DNA from: CAVPHV01 sp963821095
GTDB taxonomy: Bacteria; Actinomycetota; Acidimicrobiia; Spongiisociales; UBA5794
Assembly: GCA_963821095.1 (NCBI GenBank)
Contig: CAWGCJ010000007.1
Span: forward strand, 310,001 to 374,000
Direction: 5' to 3'
DNA: 64,000 bases
The position numbers and the translations under genes were made by a program. Positions 27,516 through 37,300 of the stretch are shown here, piece after piece (position 1 is the first letter of the stretch; every line of letters starts with the position of its first letter). The notes beneath the pieces are model-generated. The model saw nothing but the letters and a program-made list of their open reading frames with translations. It was not told where the DNA came from and ran no database searches.

Positions 27516-28343
27516 ATGGGACGCATCAAGAAACTCGTGTTGGGTATTGGGGTATTGGCCGGCGTTTCGGTGGTCATCGATTCGAGGGCGGCGGCGCATC
27601 AGGCCCGAATGCTGCGGAACCACTTCCGGTTCCCCGCTGAGGACGCCGGGTTCAGTCCCGACCTCGTCGCCGACTTGCCCGAACCGGTTCAGCGGTACTT
27701 CCTCCACGCAATTGCTCCGGGCACGCCGTTGGCCCGCTCGGTGCGGTTGACCATCTCGGGTCGAATGCGGCCGCGGCCGGACGCGGCCCACCTCGACATC
27801 ACCGCCAAGGAGACGTTGGCCCCGCCGCTTGGATTGGTGTGGGAGGCACAGACCGCCATCGGGCCGATCCCGCTCCACATCGTCGATTGCCACTTCCAGG
27901 GCGCCGGCCGGATCGAGGGCCGGGTCGCCGGATTGCTGGCGGTGATGCGCGGCGACGGGATCCACATCTCGCGTTCATCGCGCCATCGTGTGGCAATTGA
28001 AGCGACCTGGGTGCCGTCGACCCTGCTGCCCCAACACGGGACCGCATGGTCGGTTCTGGCGGATGATCTCATTCGCTACGAGATCACCGTCGACGGCGAG
28101 GCGGTTCCTGTGACCCTGCGCATCGACGGCGAGGGTCGAGTCGGCGAAGCGACGATGGAGCGCTACGGCGACGTCAACGTTCCCGACTATCAGCTGATCC
28201 CCTATGGGTACGCCACGGCGGCCGAAGCCGAATTCGGTGGCTACACGATCCCCTCACGCCTCATCGGCGGCTGGTGGTACGGCAGCGACGACTACGACGA
28301 AGACGGCGCCTCCGAGTTCATCATCGAGGACGCCGTCTACTGA
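27516..28343 (+). CDS. DUF6544-like protein with N-terminal membrane anchor
   Basis: 275 residues from the ATG at 27516, preceded by GGTGGGGG. A short N-terminal hydrophobic segment (KLVLGIGVLAGVSVVI) is followed by LPEPVQRYFLHAIAPGTPLARSVRLTISGRMR, the opening block of the DUF6544 family, and later by EATWVPSTLLP and RIDGEGRVGEATMERYGD, also typical. The family has no established role. It stands alone after the nested inverted repeat and converges with a GNAT gene 8 bases beyond its stop. Confidence 0.75.
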   Translation: MGRIKKLVLGIGVLAGVSVVIDSRAAAHQARMLRNHFRFPAEDAGFSPDLVADLPEPVQRYFLHAIAPGTPLARSVRLTISGRMRPRPDAAHLDITAKETLAPPLGLVWEAQTAIGPIPLHIVDCHFQGAGRIEGRVAGLLAVMRGDGIHISRSSRHRVAIEATWVPSTLLPQHGTAWSVLADDLIRYEITVDGEAVPVTLRIDGEGRVGEATMERYGDVNVPDYQLIPYGYATAAEAEFGGYTIPSRLIGGWWYGSDDYDEDGASEFIIEDAVY

Positions 28344-28350
28344 TCGGCGG

Positions 28351-28876
28351 TCAGGGTCCGATGGCGTTGGCTTCGTGGAACGCCGCTGGATACACCAGTT
28401 GGCCGCGGTAGGCGGGGTCGTAGCCGGAGAGCCGGAACACCATGAACGCTTCGTCCGGGACTCCATGTGCCGGCTTGGCGATGTGATGGTCCGCCGCCGG
28501 CTCGAACCCGAAGCGGGGGTAGTAGGACGGGATGCCTTCGAGCACAACGAGTGGCTCGCCGCGCCTATCACACCGGGTCCAGACCCTCCTCGACGAGTGC
28601 CCGCCCCACTCCGCTCGATTGCGCGTTCTTGGCCACGGCAAGTGGCGCCAGGCTCAGCACCCGGCGGGTTTGGTCGCCGACGAGGTCGACGTAACTGAAC
28701 AGAATGTGCCCGACGATGGTGTCGTCGACCTCGGCAACGATGGACAGTTCCGGGACAAAGCGGTCTGAGCTCCGAATCAGGTCGACCAGGAGCGCCTCGT
28801 CGGGGGAGTCGAAGGCGTCGACAAGGACCTCTCGAACGGCTTGGTGGTCGGCGGCGGTCTCGGTACGAACCAGCAT
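28351..28876 (-). CDS. GNAT-family N-acetyltransferase (frameshifted as given)
   Basis: ATG at 28876 (MLVRTETAADHQAVREVLVDAF). The acetyl-CoA block is LAPLAVAKNAQSSGVGRALVEEGL. Near 28575 the frame is lost and the protein resumes one frame over as EPLVVLEGIPSYYPRFGFEPAADH and ends AFHEANAIGP. The VLEGIPSYYPRFGF block is characteristic of the YhbS-like branch. Joined length is about 175 residues, normal for the family. Substrate unknown. Confidence 0.78.
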
Positions 28877-28929
28877 GTATGCCAGCCTACGGCGTGCCGA
28901 ACACATCGCAGCCTGCTACCAATGGGTCC

Positions 28930-29397
28930 ATGAAGTATTGGTTGATGAAATCAGAGCCTGGCGACTACTCGATCGACGACCTCGAACGGGACGGCACCGA
29001 GCATTGGGATGGGATCCGCAACTACCAGGCGCGCAACCTGATGCGCGACCAGATGGAGATCGGCGACCGGGTGTTGTTCTATCACTCGAATGCCAAGCCA
29101 CCCGGGGTGGTCGGCATTGCCGAGATCGCCAGCGGCCCCTACCCGGATCACACCCAATTTGATCCCGAAGCGAAGTACTACGACGCCAAGTCGGATCCGG
29201 AGGACCCGCGTTGGATCATGGTCGACGTGAAGTTCGTGGAGAAGCTGCCCCGGATGGTGGGGCTGCCCGAGTTGCGCGAGTACGAAGAGCTGGCCGACAT
29301 GGTGCTGCTGAATCGTTCAAGGCTCTCGGTGCAACCCGTGACCAAGGAGCAGTTCGAGTTCATCGTGGAACGGGCCGGCGAGCCGGCACCGGAGTAA
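28930..29397 (+). CDS. EVE-domain protein
   Basis: 155 residues from the ATG at 28930, the usual size for a single EVE domain. The opening MKYWLMKSEPGDYSIDDL and the blocks WDGIRNYQARNLMRDQMEIGD and VLFYHSNAKPPGVVGIAEI match the family (human THYN1 relatives). EVE domains share the PUA-like fold and bind modified bases in DNA in studied cases. No restriction or other modification gene is adjacent, so this is the widespread stand-alone form. It starts about 50 bases from the divergent GNAT gene. Confidence 0.92.
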   Translation: MKYWLMKSEPGDYSIDDLERDGTEHWDGIRNYQARNLMRDQMEIGDRVLFYHSNAKPPGVVGIAEIASGPYPDHTQFDPEAKYYDAKSDPEDPRWIMVDVKFVEKLPRMVGLPELREYEELADMVLLNRSRLSVQPVTKEQFEFIVERAGEPAPE

Positions 29398-29403
29398 CGG
29401 GTT

Positions 29404-29664
29404 CTAGTTGTTTCCCCTGCTCAGACGGGCCTTGAGCTCCTTGCAGGTCGGGCAGATGGGGTAGCGGCTCGGGTCCCGGTTGGGGATCCACTTCTTGCCG
29501 CAGATCGCCACGACTTCTACCCCCTCGACGTTGGCGCGCACGATGTCGGCCTTGCGCACGTAGTGGGCGAAGCGGTCGTGGCCGCCGTCACCGTCGTCGA
29601 TCAGCGGCTTGTCCTGCTTGGTCTTGGTCTTGGTCGGGGCGGGAGCCGGAGTGGGTGTCGTCAT
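29404..29664 (-). CDS. DUF3039-family small protein
   Basis: 86 residues from the ATG at 29664. After a low-complexity TPAPAPTKTKTK start comes DRFAHYVRKADIVRANVEGVEVVAICGKKW and PICPTCKELKARL. The single Cys and the CPTC pair could bind zinc. This size and layout match DUF3039, a family known mainly from actinobacteria with no assigned function. The stop nearly touches that of the EVE gene. Confidence 0.85.
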   Translation of the reverse strand: MTTPTPAPAPTKTKTKQDKPLIDDGDGGHDRFAHYVRKADIVRANVEGVEVVAICGKKWIPNRDPSRYPICPTCKELKARLSRGNN

Positions 29665-29740
29665 GGGGTGATTGTCGCACGTTGCGGTTCTGCTGTGTCG
29701 GGTGCAGTTCTTGTCGCAACCCCGGGATACAATCGAACGT

Positions 29741-30880
29741 ATGTTCGAGACATTTCCAGTCACGTACGCCGAGATCGATGAGATCGAGCGAGAGCTCGTT
29801 GAGCTCGAGTCGACGATATCGCAGGCTCGAGCCCGGCAGGCCACGCTGCTTGCCTGGCTCGATGAGGTGCGGGTCGTCAACGTCCACGGAGCACGTTCCC
29901 TTCAGGAGTGGACGGCGGCCCATCTCGATGTGGCGTCGACGACCGCCCGTGACCTCGTGGCGGCGGCGCGGCGGACGATTGAGCCGGAGGCCGATGACGA
30001 CCGTGCGGTGACGGGCCTCGAATCCGGCGACCTCACCTTCGACCGGGCAACCGCTACCGCCGAGCTTGTGGCGAGCGGCGCCGACGACCAGGACGTCGAA
30101 GCCAGCTTTGGTCGCGACCTGGCCGGGGTGCGACGCCTGGCGGCGAAGCTGCGGCGGATGACTCGGGTGGATGAAGGCGAGGTGATGCGGCGCCGCCACC
30201 TCTCGATCGAGCCCACGCTTGGCGAAACGGCGTGGCAGATCGGGGGCCTCGCCCCCGGCTACGACGGTCGGGTCATCGCCAAGGCATTGGAGGAGCGGGC
30301 CGACCTGCTGCCGACGGCCCCGCCTGGGGAGCGAGAGGGGCGCAGCCAACGCATGCTTGATGCCCTGACTGCGCTGGCCCAGGACTTCCTGGATGGAGTT
30401 CACCCCACGGATGGGGAACCGGTCGGTGGCGGGTCCTCGATCACCCTGTTCCTGGACACCGATGCTGTGGCCACCGGTGGCGAACTCGGCGGCACGGTCG
30501 CGTCCGGTCTGCGGGTGGGTCCTGCCACCATCGAGCGGGTGCTCTGCGGCGGCGAGGCTGCGGTTGTCGGTCTCTCAAACGGGCGACCAGTCGAGACCAC
30601 CGATCACACCAAGCAGATCCCGCCGGCGGTGCGAGCCTTTGTGCTCCAGCGGGACGGTTGCTGCGTGATGGACGGATGTCGAAGTCGGTATCGCCTCCAG
30701 CCCCACCACATTCGCCAACGCGCCGAAGGCGGCAGCAACGATCCCGACAACCTGGTCACGCTGTGCTGGTATCACCACCACATTGCGGTCCACGGCTACG
30801 GAAAGCTGTTGGATCCCGAGTCGCCCCCGATGCGGCGCCGCTTCCTGGTCGGTCAGACAAGGGATCCCCCCTTCCATTGA
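29741..30880 (+). CDS. DUF222/HNH endonuclease-domain protein
   Basis: 379 residues from the ATG at 29741. The N-terminal two thirds match the DUF222 helical domain (VVNVHGARSLQEWTAAHLDVA, LAAKLRRMTRVDEGE). The C-terminal 70 residues are an HNH nuclease domain: CVMDGCRSRYRLQPHHIRQRAEGG, then DNLVTLCWYHHHIAVH, with two CxxC/H-type zinc ligands. Proteins of this design are abundant in actinobacteria, often many per genome, and their role is unclear; mobility or DNA processing has been suggested. No intein or intron is seen nearby. GATACAAT at 29726 could be a -10 box. Confidence 0.9.
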   Translation: MFETFPVTYAEIDEIERELVELESTISQARARQATLLAWLDEVRVVNVHGARSLQEWTAAHLDVASTTARDLVAAARRTIEPEADDDRAVTGLESGDLTFDRATATAELVASGADDQDVEASFGRDLAGVRRLAAKLRRMTRVDEGEVMRRRHLSIEPTLGETAWQIGGLAPGYDGRVIAKALEERADLLPTAPPGEREGRSQRMLDALTALAQDFLDGVHPTDGEPVGGGSSITLFLDTDAVATGGELGGTVASGLRVGPATIERVLCGGEAAVVGLSNGRPVETTDHTKQIPPAVRAFVLQRDGCCVMDGCRSRYRLQPHHIRQRAEGGSNDPDNLVTLCWYHHHIAVHGYGKLLDPESPPMRRRFLVGQTRDPPFH

Positions 30881-30942
30881 CCGCTCGGCGGGGCGGCCCG
30901 GCATCTACCTCGATGGCCTTCAGGCGCGCCCGGATCGGCGAC

Positions 30943-31359
30943 CTAGGCCTCTGCGGCTGCTCTGAGACCGTCGGCGAACTGCTGGAACGAGGGGCCGAGG
31001 TCGGGGATCGACTTCCAGATGAACCGCAACATGGGTCCGGTGTACTCCTCGCGCATCTTGAAGTGGCAGCCGGTGTCGGTGGGGGTGACGGTGAAGGTCC
31101 GTTCGCCGGTGAACATCCCCATCGGCATCCCTCCGGTCCAGGTCATCCGCCCGCCGGCTTGGTCGATGGCGACCTTCACCGGGAAAGCGCGACCCGGGTT
31201 GACCGAGGAGATCACCTTGATCTTGGCCCCGTCGGCAATGGTTCCCTCGACCCGCTCAACGCCCGAATCCCAGCTCGTGTAGCCGGCGCCATCCAACAGG
31301 ATCGGCCACACCACATCCGGCGCCGCCGCAATATCCGTCTCCGCTTCGAAGTACTCCAT
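30943..31359 (-). CDS. SRPBCC-family (START-like) protein
   Basis: 138 residues from an internal Met at 31359; a GTG/ATG at 31374 would add MREEA. The opening EYFEAETDIAAAPDVVWPILLDGAGYTSWDSGV is typical of the SRPBCC/polyketide-cyclase fold, with the hydrophobic cavity strands following (RTFTVTPTDTGCHFKMREEYTGP). These proteins bind or transform hydrophobic ligands; the ligand here is unknown. The gene stands alone, converging with the HNH gene. Confidence 0.85.
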   Translation of the reverse strand: MEYFEAETDIAAAPDVVWPILLDGAGYTSWDSGVERVEGTIADGAKIKVISSVNPGRAFPVKVAIDQAGGRMTWTGGMPMGMFTGERTFTVTPTDTGCHFKMREEYTGPMLRFIWKSIPDLGPSFQQFADGLRAAAEA

Positions 31360-31519
31360 CGCTTCCTCCCTCATCGGCGATGATGCAACGCTACCGAATC
31401 GGAGGAGCGAGATAGTCGATCCACAGGCTTCTTACTGAAGGCTGTGGTCAGCCGTCCGGGTTCGACGCCCACGGGCTGAACGTGATGGGTAGGTTTGGGG
31501 GCAGCGAAGGGGAGGATCA

Positions 31520-31723
31520 TTGCAGCGAGATTTCGAGGACGTCTCTCGGCTGTCCCAGGAACAAATCGTGTTCCGACGTGGAGCGGAGCTCGGGGGTGAT
31601 CCTGCCACGCAGCGTTTCGTGATCTGTGGAGAGTGCGGTTGGCCAAATGACAAGCCAAGGCTCCAGAAGCGGTGCCAACGCCAGGGTGCTGAGCACGACC
31701 TCGTTTGGGAGTCGAACGAGTAG
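31520..31723 (+). CDS. Small protein of unknown function (possible zinc site), first gene of a three-gene operon
   Basis: 67 residues from a TTG at 31520, supported by GGGGAGG 5 bases upstream. It contains VICGECGWPNDKPRLQKRC: a CxxC followed 14 residues on by a third Cys, which might hold zinc with a His nearby. The stop TAG at 31721-31723 is immediately followed by the ATG of the next gene, strong evidence that this short frame is real and co-translated. I recognise no family. Confidence 0.6.
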   Translation: MQRDFEDVSRLSQEQIVFRRGAELGGDPATQRFVICGECGWPNDKPRLQKRCQRQGAEHDLVWESNE

Positions 31724-32773
31724 ATGTTTGCCACAGTCCTCACACAGGTGACCGGTCTGTTCGGCTCCGGCAAGGAGTTTGTCCGCACCTACTTCTTCCC
31801 GACCTTGGTCTGGCTCGCAGGTCTGGCCGCGATCGTCGTGGGCCCGCAGTCACAAATCGACAAACGGCTCGACCAATTCCAGAACCTCAATGCGGTGCTC
31901 CAGATTGCTTGGCTGGCTCTTGGCCTGACCCTTGTGGCGGTATTGGCCTCTGTGCTCGCCGCCATGCGATCTTCGGTTCTTCGGTGGTACGAAGGTCATT
32001 GGCCGCGTCCTCTTGAACCCCTAGCGAACCGCCTTCGAACGTGGTTCCGCACCTATCTATTGGCGATGCTCGAGAAGAACCCGGAGGCATACGCCAAGGT
32101 CGTTTACTACCAGTACCCAGATCCGTTGGCCTACCCCAACGAGATCATGCCGACCCGACTTGGAAACGTGTTGAGATCGGCGGAGATGTACGCCTACCAC
32201 CGATACGGCGCTGATTCCGTCTTGGTGTGGCCTCGCTTGTACCCACTCCTGCCGGAGGAAATGAGAGCGACGGTCGATGAAGGGCAGCGATCGGTGGATT
32301 TCGGCTTGATCATCTCGCTTCTTGGTTGGACCTTCTCGCTCGTGGCCGGCCTCGTCCTTGTGATCCAAGCGCGCCCCCCATGGGTCTTTGGTGTTGTCTT
32401 TGCAGTCGGCTGGTTGTTTGCCTTTCTCGGGTATCAGGCCGCGGTAGCTTCGGCCGTTCCCTACGCCGAGCAGATTCGAGTCGCCTTCGATCTATACCGT
32501 CCGCTCTTGCTGGAGACCTTCGGGCTGCAGGAGGAAGGTGTGTCTGAGCCGGCCTACCCGCTCGAGGCAAGGGTCCATTGGTCCAAGCTCAACGAGTTCT
32601 TCTACTACCACGCTGACACTTTCCAGCGTCGCCCGCCCCCGGCGCCAACAAGACCGGCGCCTCCGGTTCCCAAGCGTTGGACGGGGAGCATTCGCCGACC
32701 GTCCACGGGTCAAGACGGGCTGGCTTTCGACGTCATTGTCGAGGAGGCGGAGAGCAAGTCCGATGTCGATTGA
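31724..32773 (+). CDS. Four-helix membrane protein of unknown function
   Basis: 349 residues. Two N-terminal helices (about 26-43 and 58-80, WLALGLTLVAVLASVLAAM), a conserved-looking cytoplasmic segment with PTRLGNVLRSAEMYAYHRYGADSVLVWPRLYPLLPEE, then two more helices (about 195-235), and a Pro-rich tail (RRPPPAPTRPAPPVPKRW). The PTRLGN...WPRLYPLLP block recurs in otherwise unannotated bacterial membrane proteins. The gene starts directly at the stop of the small upstream gene and overlaps the next gene by 11 bases, so the three form one unit. Function unknown. Confidence 0.75.
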   Translation: MFATVLTQVTGLFGSGKEFVRTYFFPTLVWLAGLAAIVVGPQSQIDKRLDQFQNLNAVLQIAWLALGLTLVAVLASVLAAMRSSVLRWYEGHWPRPLEPLANRLRTWFRTYLLAMLEKNPEAYAKVVYYQYPDPLAYPNEIMPTRLGNVLRSAEMYAYHRYGADSVLVWPRLYPLLPEEMRATVDEGQRSVDFGLIISLLGWTFSLVAGLVLVIQARPPWVFGVVFAVGWLFAFLGYQAAVASAVPYAEQIRVAFDLYRPLLLETFGLQEEGVSEPAYPLEARVHWSKLNEFFYYHADTFQRRPPPAPTRPAPPVPKRWTGSIRRPSTGQDGLAFDVIVEEAESKSDVD

Positions 32774-33566
32774 CGCGCCGGCCGTCTTCTTTGGCTTGGC
32801 CCTCCTTGGTGTCGCCGTTGTTCTGGCACGCATCGCTTGGCCATCGTCTAGCGGCGATACCCGACCCTTTCCTCTCCGGACGTTGACTCTGATTGCTGTC
32901 CTCGCCCTGGTCGGCATCGCGGCGTCCTGGGTTCGATATCAAGCGCCGATTGACGCAACGGCCAATGGCGCCATTGAGGCCTTCTCCGTTCTTGGTGTCG
33001 TCGACGTCGACGACGATCAGTATCACGGGAAGCTGACGACGGCGGCGCTCAAGAAGGGAGCTTCCGTTTCGGAGGCGGTTCTAGTCGAAGTCCACGGTCC
33101 GTTCAGTGACCTACAACTGGCGCCGGTGGGCCTGGAGGTGAATGCGGCGGATGTGCTCGGTGGGGAACTCGCAGTCGGCGATATCGTGAGTGTCGCTTTT
33201 GGTCGTGAGAAGGCGACGGATGGTCTGGTGGCGAAGATCGCTCCGATCGCGAGTGAGGCAACGACGGGCGAAGGCGAGGTGCCGGGCCGATTCGCCCTCG
33301 TGGTCGTCGTCGACTCCACGCAGCAAGAGACATCGCCGACGTGGCAGGGAGACGTCACCGTGACCGAGATAGCGGGCGCCCCTACGCCAGTCCCACTTCG
33401 ATGTCGGCCACGAGGTCGGCCGCCTGAATGCCGCAAAGGACCTCGAGGGCAATCGGGCCGCTGGTGGCCTCCTGGGCGGCGGCTGCCGCCAGTTCGCCGT
33501 TCGCAATCAGTGCGTAGAGGCTCTCGCCCGGACACGCAGTGGCCGCCCAATCGCGGTGGCCGGTGA
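32763..33566 (+). CDS. Membrane-anchored protein of unknown function, third operon gene
   Basis: ATG at 32763 with GGAG upstream; it overlaps the previous gene by 11 bases. Two N-terminal helices (PAVFFGLALLGVAVVLARI and LTLIAVLALVGIAASWV) are followed by a soluble beta-rich region (AIEAFSVLGVVDVDDDQYHGKLT to GRFALVVVVDSTQQE). From about 33385 the frame runs opposite the amidase gene and becomes Arg/Pro-rich, which looks like non-coding reading. The true end may be near 33385 with a lost stop. Function unknown. Confidence 0.6.
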   Translation: MSIDAPAVFFGLALLGVAVVLARIAWPSSSGDTRPFPLRTLTLIAVLALVGIAASWVRYQAPIDATANGAIEAFSVLGVVDVDDDQYHGKLTTAALKKGASVSEAVLVEVHGPFSDLQLAPVGLEVNAADVLGGELAVGDIVSVAFGREKATDGLVAKIAPIASEATTGEGEVPGRFALVVVVDSTQQETSPTWQGDVTVTEIAGAPTPVPLRCRPRGRPPECRKGPRGQSGRWWPPGRRLPPVRRSQSVRRGSRPDTQWPPNRGGR

Positions 33567-34237
33567 TCTCCGGTCGGGGGAACCTCAAATTCGCCGACAC
33601 CCCACGCCAGCATGGCGATCAGTGACGCCAGTTGCGGCCCGGTGAGTTCCTGCTCCTCGAAGTTGCCCTTCACGGCGATCAGGAGATGACCGGTCGGGTC
33701 GTAGCTCGTCCTAGTGTCACCGACCGCCGTGTAGGGGCGGCCTTCGTAGATGTGGCCGTTGCGGTCGATCACGAAGTGATACGCCAGGTCGGGCCAGCCG
33801 ATACCCTGGTGGTCGGCCTGGTGTTTGCGGGTGATCGCCGGGGCGAGGCGGTTGTCCTCGATGACGGCCGCGGTGTGGTGCACCGTGATCCGCTCGATGG
33901 TGTGCTCGGTGAACTCGCCGGTCGGCGGTTGGGCGCCCCACGCTTCTCGGCAGATGGCAGACACCGTGGCGGCGGGCAGCGTTGTCGTGGTTGTGGTGGT
34001 TGGGGCGGCCGTGGTTGTCGTTGTGCTGGGCGGAGCAGCGGTTGTTGTCGTGGTGGGCGCCGCAGCGGTCGACGGGGCTCTCGATGTCGAGGTCGACGGC
34101 GTGGTCCCGGCCGCTTGGACACCAGCTTCGTCGTCGCCGAGCAGCCAGGCCAGCCCCCCGACGGCACCCAACCCGGCCACGCCGGCCAGGCCGATCAGTA
34201 GCCGTCTGCGGGCAGGATCCTGCGGTGCCATGCCCAT
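33382..34237 (-). CDS. Tat-type N-acetylmuramoyl-L-alanine amidase (PGRP fold; one frameshift)
   Basis: The N-terminus PARRRLLIGLAGVAGLGAVGGLAW is a twin-arginine-like signal sequence. A Thr/Ala/Pro linker (about residues 40-95) leads to an Amidase_2/PGRP domain: ITVHHTAAV (zinc His), DLAYHFVIDRNGHIYEGRPY, VKGNFEEQELTGPQ, and, one frame over after about 33580, RPEITGHRDWAATACPGESLY with the remaining zinc His and Cys. So the enzyme should cut the amide between muramic acid and L-Ala outside the cell. The joined protein ends DLVADIEVGLA at 33382, overlapping the tail of the convergent operon gene. Confidence 0.85.
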
Positions 34238-34242
34238 AGAGT

Positions 34243-34275
34243 AAGGCCCTCCGGGTGGTTCACCCGGAGGGCCTT
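34243..34275 (-). terminator. Terminator of nrdJ
   Basis: AAGGCCCTCCGGGTG (34243-34257), loop GTT, CACCCGGAGGGCCTT (34261-34275): a perfect 15-bp stem lying 49 bases past the nrdJ stop and just before the amidase start. On the minus strand it is followed by ACTCTATG, so the U-tract is only the TT inside the stem. Confidence 0.85.
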
Positions 34276-34323
34276 CCCTGGGTCACTTTCAGGTCGTGGG
34301 AGATGAAAGTGACGGCCGCGGCT

Positions 34324-37300
34324 TCAGCTGCACCCCTTGCTGTCCCCACAGTTGAGGCAGCGGTAGCAGGAGCCGTTGCGGACGGTGATGTGGCCGCACG
34401 TATCGCACAGCGGGGCATCGCCCATCTTGTCGGCGAGGACCGCTTGGACGGCCGCGGTTTGCAGGTCGGCGGCCGTGGCGGCGGTACCGCCGTTGGCCAT
34501 TGCACCCGGGCCGGGCGAGAGCGACGCACCGACCGCAACCGGCGCATCGTGGCCCTCGATCGGCATGTTCTCGTCGGCGTCCACAAAGGCTGCCGCTTCG
34601 ACCTGGGCGTCGATTTCGGCCTCCATGGCGCTATCGGTCAGGTCCAACTGGATCCCGGCATCGACCGCGATCCCCTTCGGGGGCTCGGGCAGTTCGCTGC
34701 TGCGGTCCGGCGGCACCTGGGCCAACTCGTCACGATGCAGGTACTCGACACCGAGCGCCCGGAACACGTAGTCGATGAGGCTGTTGGCCATCTTGATGTT
34801 CGGGTGTCCCTCGACCATGCCCCGCGGCTCGAAGGTCTGGAACGTGAAGGTGTCGACAAACTCCTCGAGCGGCACGCCGTACTGGAGTCCCTTGCTCACC
34901 GCGATGGCAAAGCACGACAGGATGCCGCGCAGCGTGGCGCCTTCCTTGGCCAGGTCGATGAACAACTCACCCAGCGTGCCGTCCGTCGTACTCGCCGGTG
35001 CGCAGGAACACCTTGTGGCCACCCACCCGGGCCTCCTGGGTGTATCCGGCCCGCCGTGCCGGCAGCAGGAAGCGGGGGCGGGGCAGATCCTGATAGGCCT
35101 GGGCCGGCGAAACACCCGGTTTGAACATCCCGGCGTGGATCAGCCCGTGGCCGTGGGACACCATTTCCATCTCGTCGGCCAACGCATCCTCGAGATTGTC
35201 GGGTTCGTCGTCGGCAATGCCGTCATCGGACTGCGACGACAGCGGCTGGGAAGCCTTCGAACCGTCCCGGTACAGGGCCATCGCCTTGAGGCCGAGATCC
35301 CACGACATCCTGTACGCCTCCTCGATGTCGGCGATCGACACCTCGTTTGGCATGTTGATCGTCTTGGAGATCGCCCCCGAGATGAACGGCTGGGCGGCCG
35401 CCATCATCTTGATGTGACCCATGTGGTGGATGAACCGCACGCCGTTCTTGCCGTTCTTGTTGGCGCAGTCGAACACCGGCAGGTGCTCGTCACGCAGGTG
35501 CGGGGCGCCCTCGATGGTCTGGCGGCCGCAGACGTAGTCGTTGGCTTCGGCGATCTCGTCGTCGCTGAACCCAAGGGCCTTGAGCATCGAGAAGCTCGGC
35601 TCGTTGTACTGCTCCGGGCTGAAGCCGAGCCGCTGCATCGTCTCGTCGCCGAGCGTCCACTGGTTGAAGGCAAGGCCCAGCTCGAACACACCCGGCAGGA
35701 TGTGCTCCACCCGCTGGATGTCATCTGCGGTGAAGCCCTTGGCGATCAGGGTTGCCGTGTTGATGTGCGGCGACCTGGTGAGGTTCATGGTCCCGACCAC
35801 GTAGTCGATGATCTGGCTGACCTGGTTCCGGTCGTACCCGAGGCGCTTCAGCGCCGGGGCGATCGACTGGTTGGCGATCTTGAAATAGCCGCCGCCCGCC
35901 AGCTTCTTGAACTTGACCAACGCGAAATCGGGCTCGACTCCGGTGGTGTCGCAGTCCATCAGCAGACCGATGGTGCCGGTCGGGGCCAGCACCGTTGCCT
36001 GGGCGTTGCGGTAGCCGTGCTCCTCGCCCAGCTTCACCGCGATGTCCCACGCGTTGCGGGCTGCTTCGAGCATGGCGTCGGGCGCCATGGCCGGGGTCGA
36101 TCCCCATCACGTGCGACGACACGCCCTCGTACTCGCCGTCGCCGGCGTTGTAGGCGGCCTTGCGGTGATTGCGCATCACCCGCAGCATGTTCTCCCGGTT
36201 GAGTTCGTACTTGGGGAACGGGCCGAGCACCTCAGCCATCTCTGCCGACGTCGCATAGGAGTAGCCGGTGAGGATCGCGGTCAGCGCCCCGGCAATGGCC
36301 CGGCCCTCCTCGGAGTCGTAGGGGATCCCCATGCGCATCAGCAGCGAGCCGAGGTTGGCGTAGCCGAGGCCGAGGGTGCGGTAGTCGTAGCTGCCCTGGG
36401 CGATCTCCGCCGACGGGAAGTGGGCCATCGTCACCGAGATCTCGAGCACCATCGTCCAGATCCGGATGGCGTGCCGGTAGGCCTCGAGGTCGAAGATGCC
36501 CTTGTCGTCGTCGTAGAAGCGGCCCAGGTTCAGGCTGGCCAGGTTGCAGGCCGTGTTGTCGAGGAACATGTACTCGGAGCACGGGTTGGATGCCCGGATC
36601 TCGCCCTCCGGCGGGGGAGGTGTGCCACTCGTTGATCGTCGTGTCGAACTGCATCCCGGGGTCGGCGCACGCCCACGCCGCTTCGGCGATCTGGCGCCAC
36701 AGGTCGCGGGCCTTGACGGTCTTCATCACTCGGCCGTCGTAGCGGGCGATCAGGTCCCAGTCGCCGTCGTCGACGACCGCCTGGACGAACTCGTTGGTGA
36801 CCCGCACCGAGTTGTTGGAGTTCTGGCCCGACACGGTGGCATAGGCCTCGCCGTTGAAGTCGGATGAGTAGCCGGCAGCTACCAGCGCCCTGACCTTCTT
36901 CTCCTCTTCGGCCTTCCAGTTGATGAACGTCTCGATGTCGGGATGGTCGATGTCGAGGATCACCATCTTGGCGGCGCGGCGGGTGGTGCCGCCCGACTTG
37001 ATGGCTCCGGCGGCGCGGTCGCCGATCTTGAGGAAGCTCATCAGCCCGGACGACTTGCCGCCACCGGACAGCGGTTCGCCCTCGGCGCGAATGTTCGAGA
37101 AGTTGGTACCGGTGCCCGAGCCGAACTTGAACAGGCGGGCCTCACGCACCCACAGGTCCATGATGCCGCCCTGGTTGACCAGGTCGTCACCGACCGCCTG
37201 GATGAAGCAGGCGTGGGGCGCGGGCCGGCTGTACGAGTCGGGGGAGACCGTCATCTCCTCGGTCTCGGGGTCGACGTACCAGAAGCCCTGGGGCGGGCCG

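Noticed and set aside
31440..31490. GGTTCGA-containing stretch resembling the 3' half of a tRNA
   Set aside because: The T-stem does not pair and no acceptor or anticodon arm can be built around it.
34775..36202. Plus-strand open frame of 475 codons opposite nrdJ
   Set aside because: Antisense reading of conserved nrdJ blocks; no family likeness.
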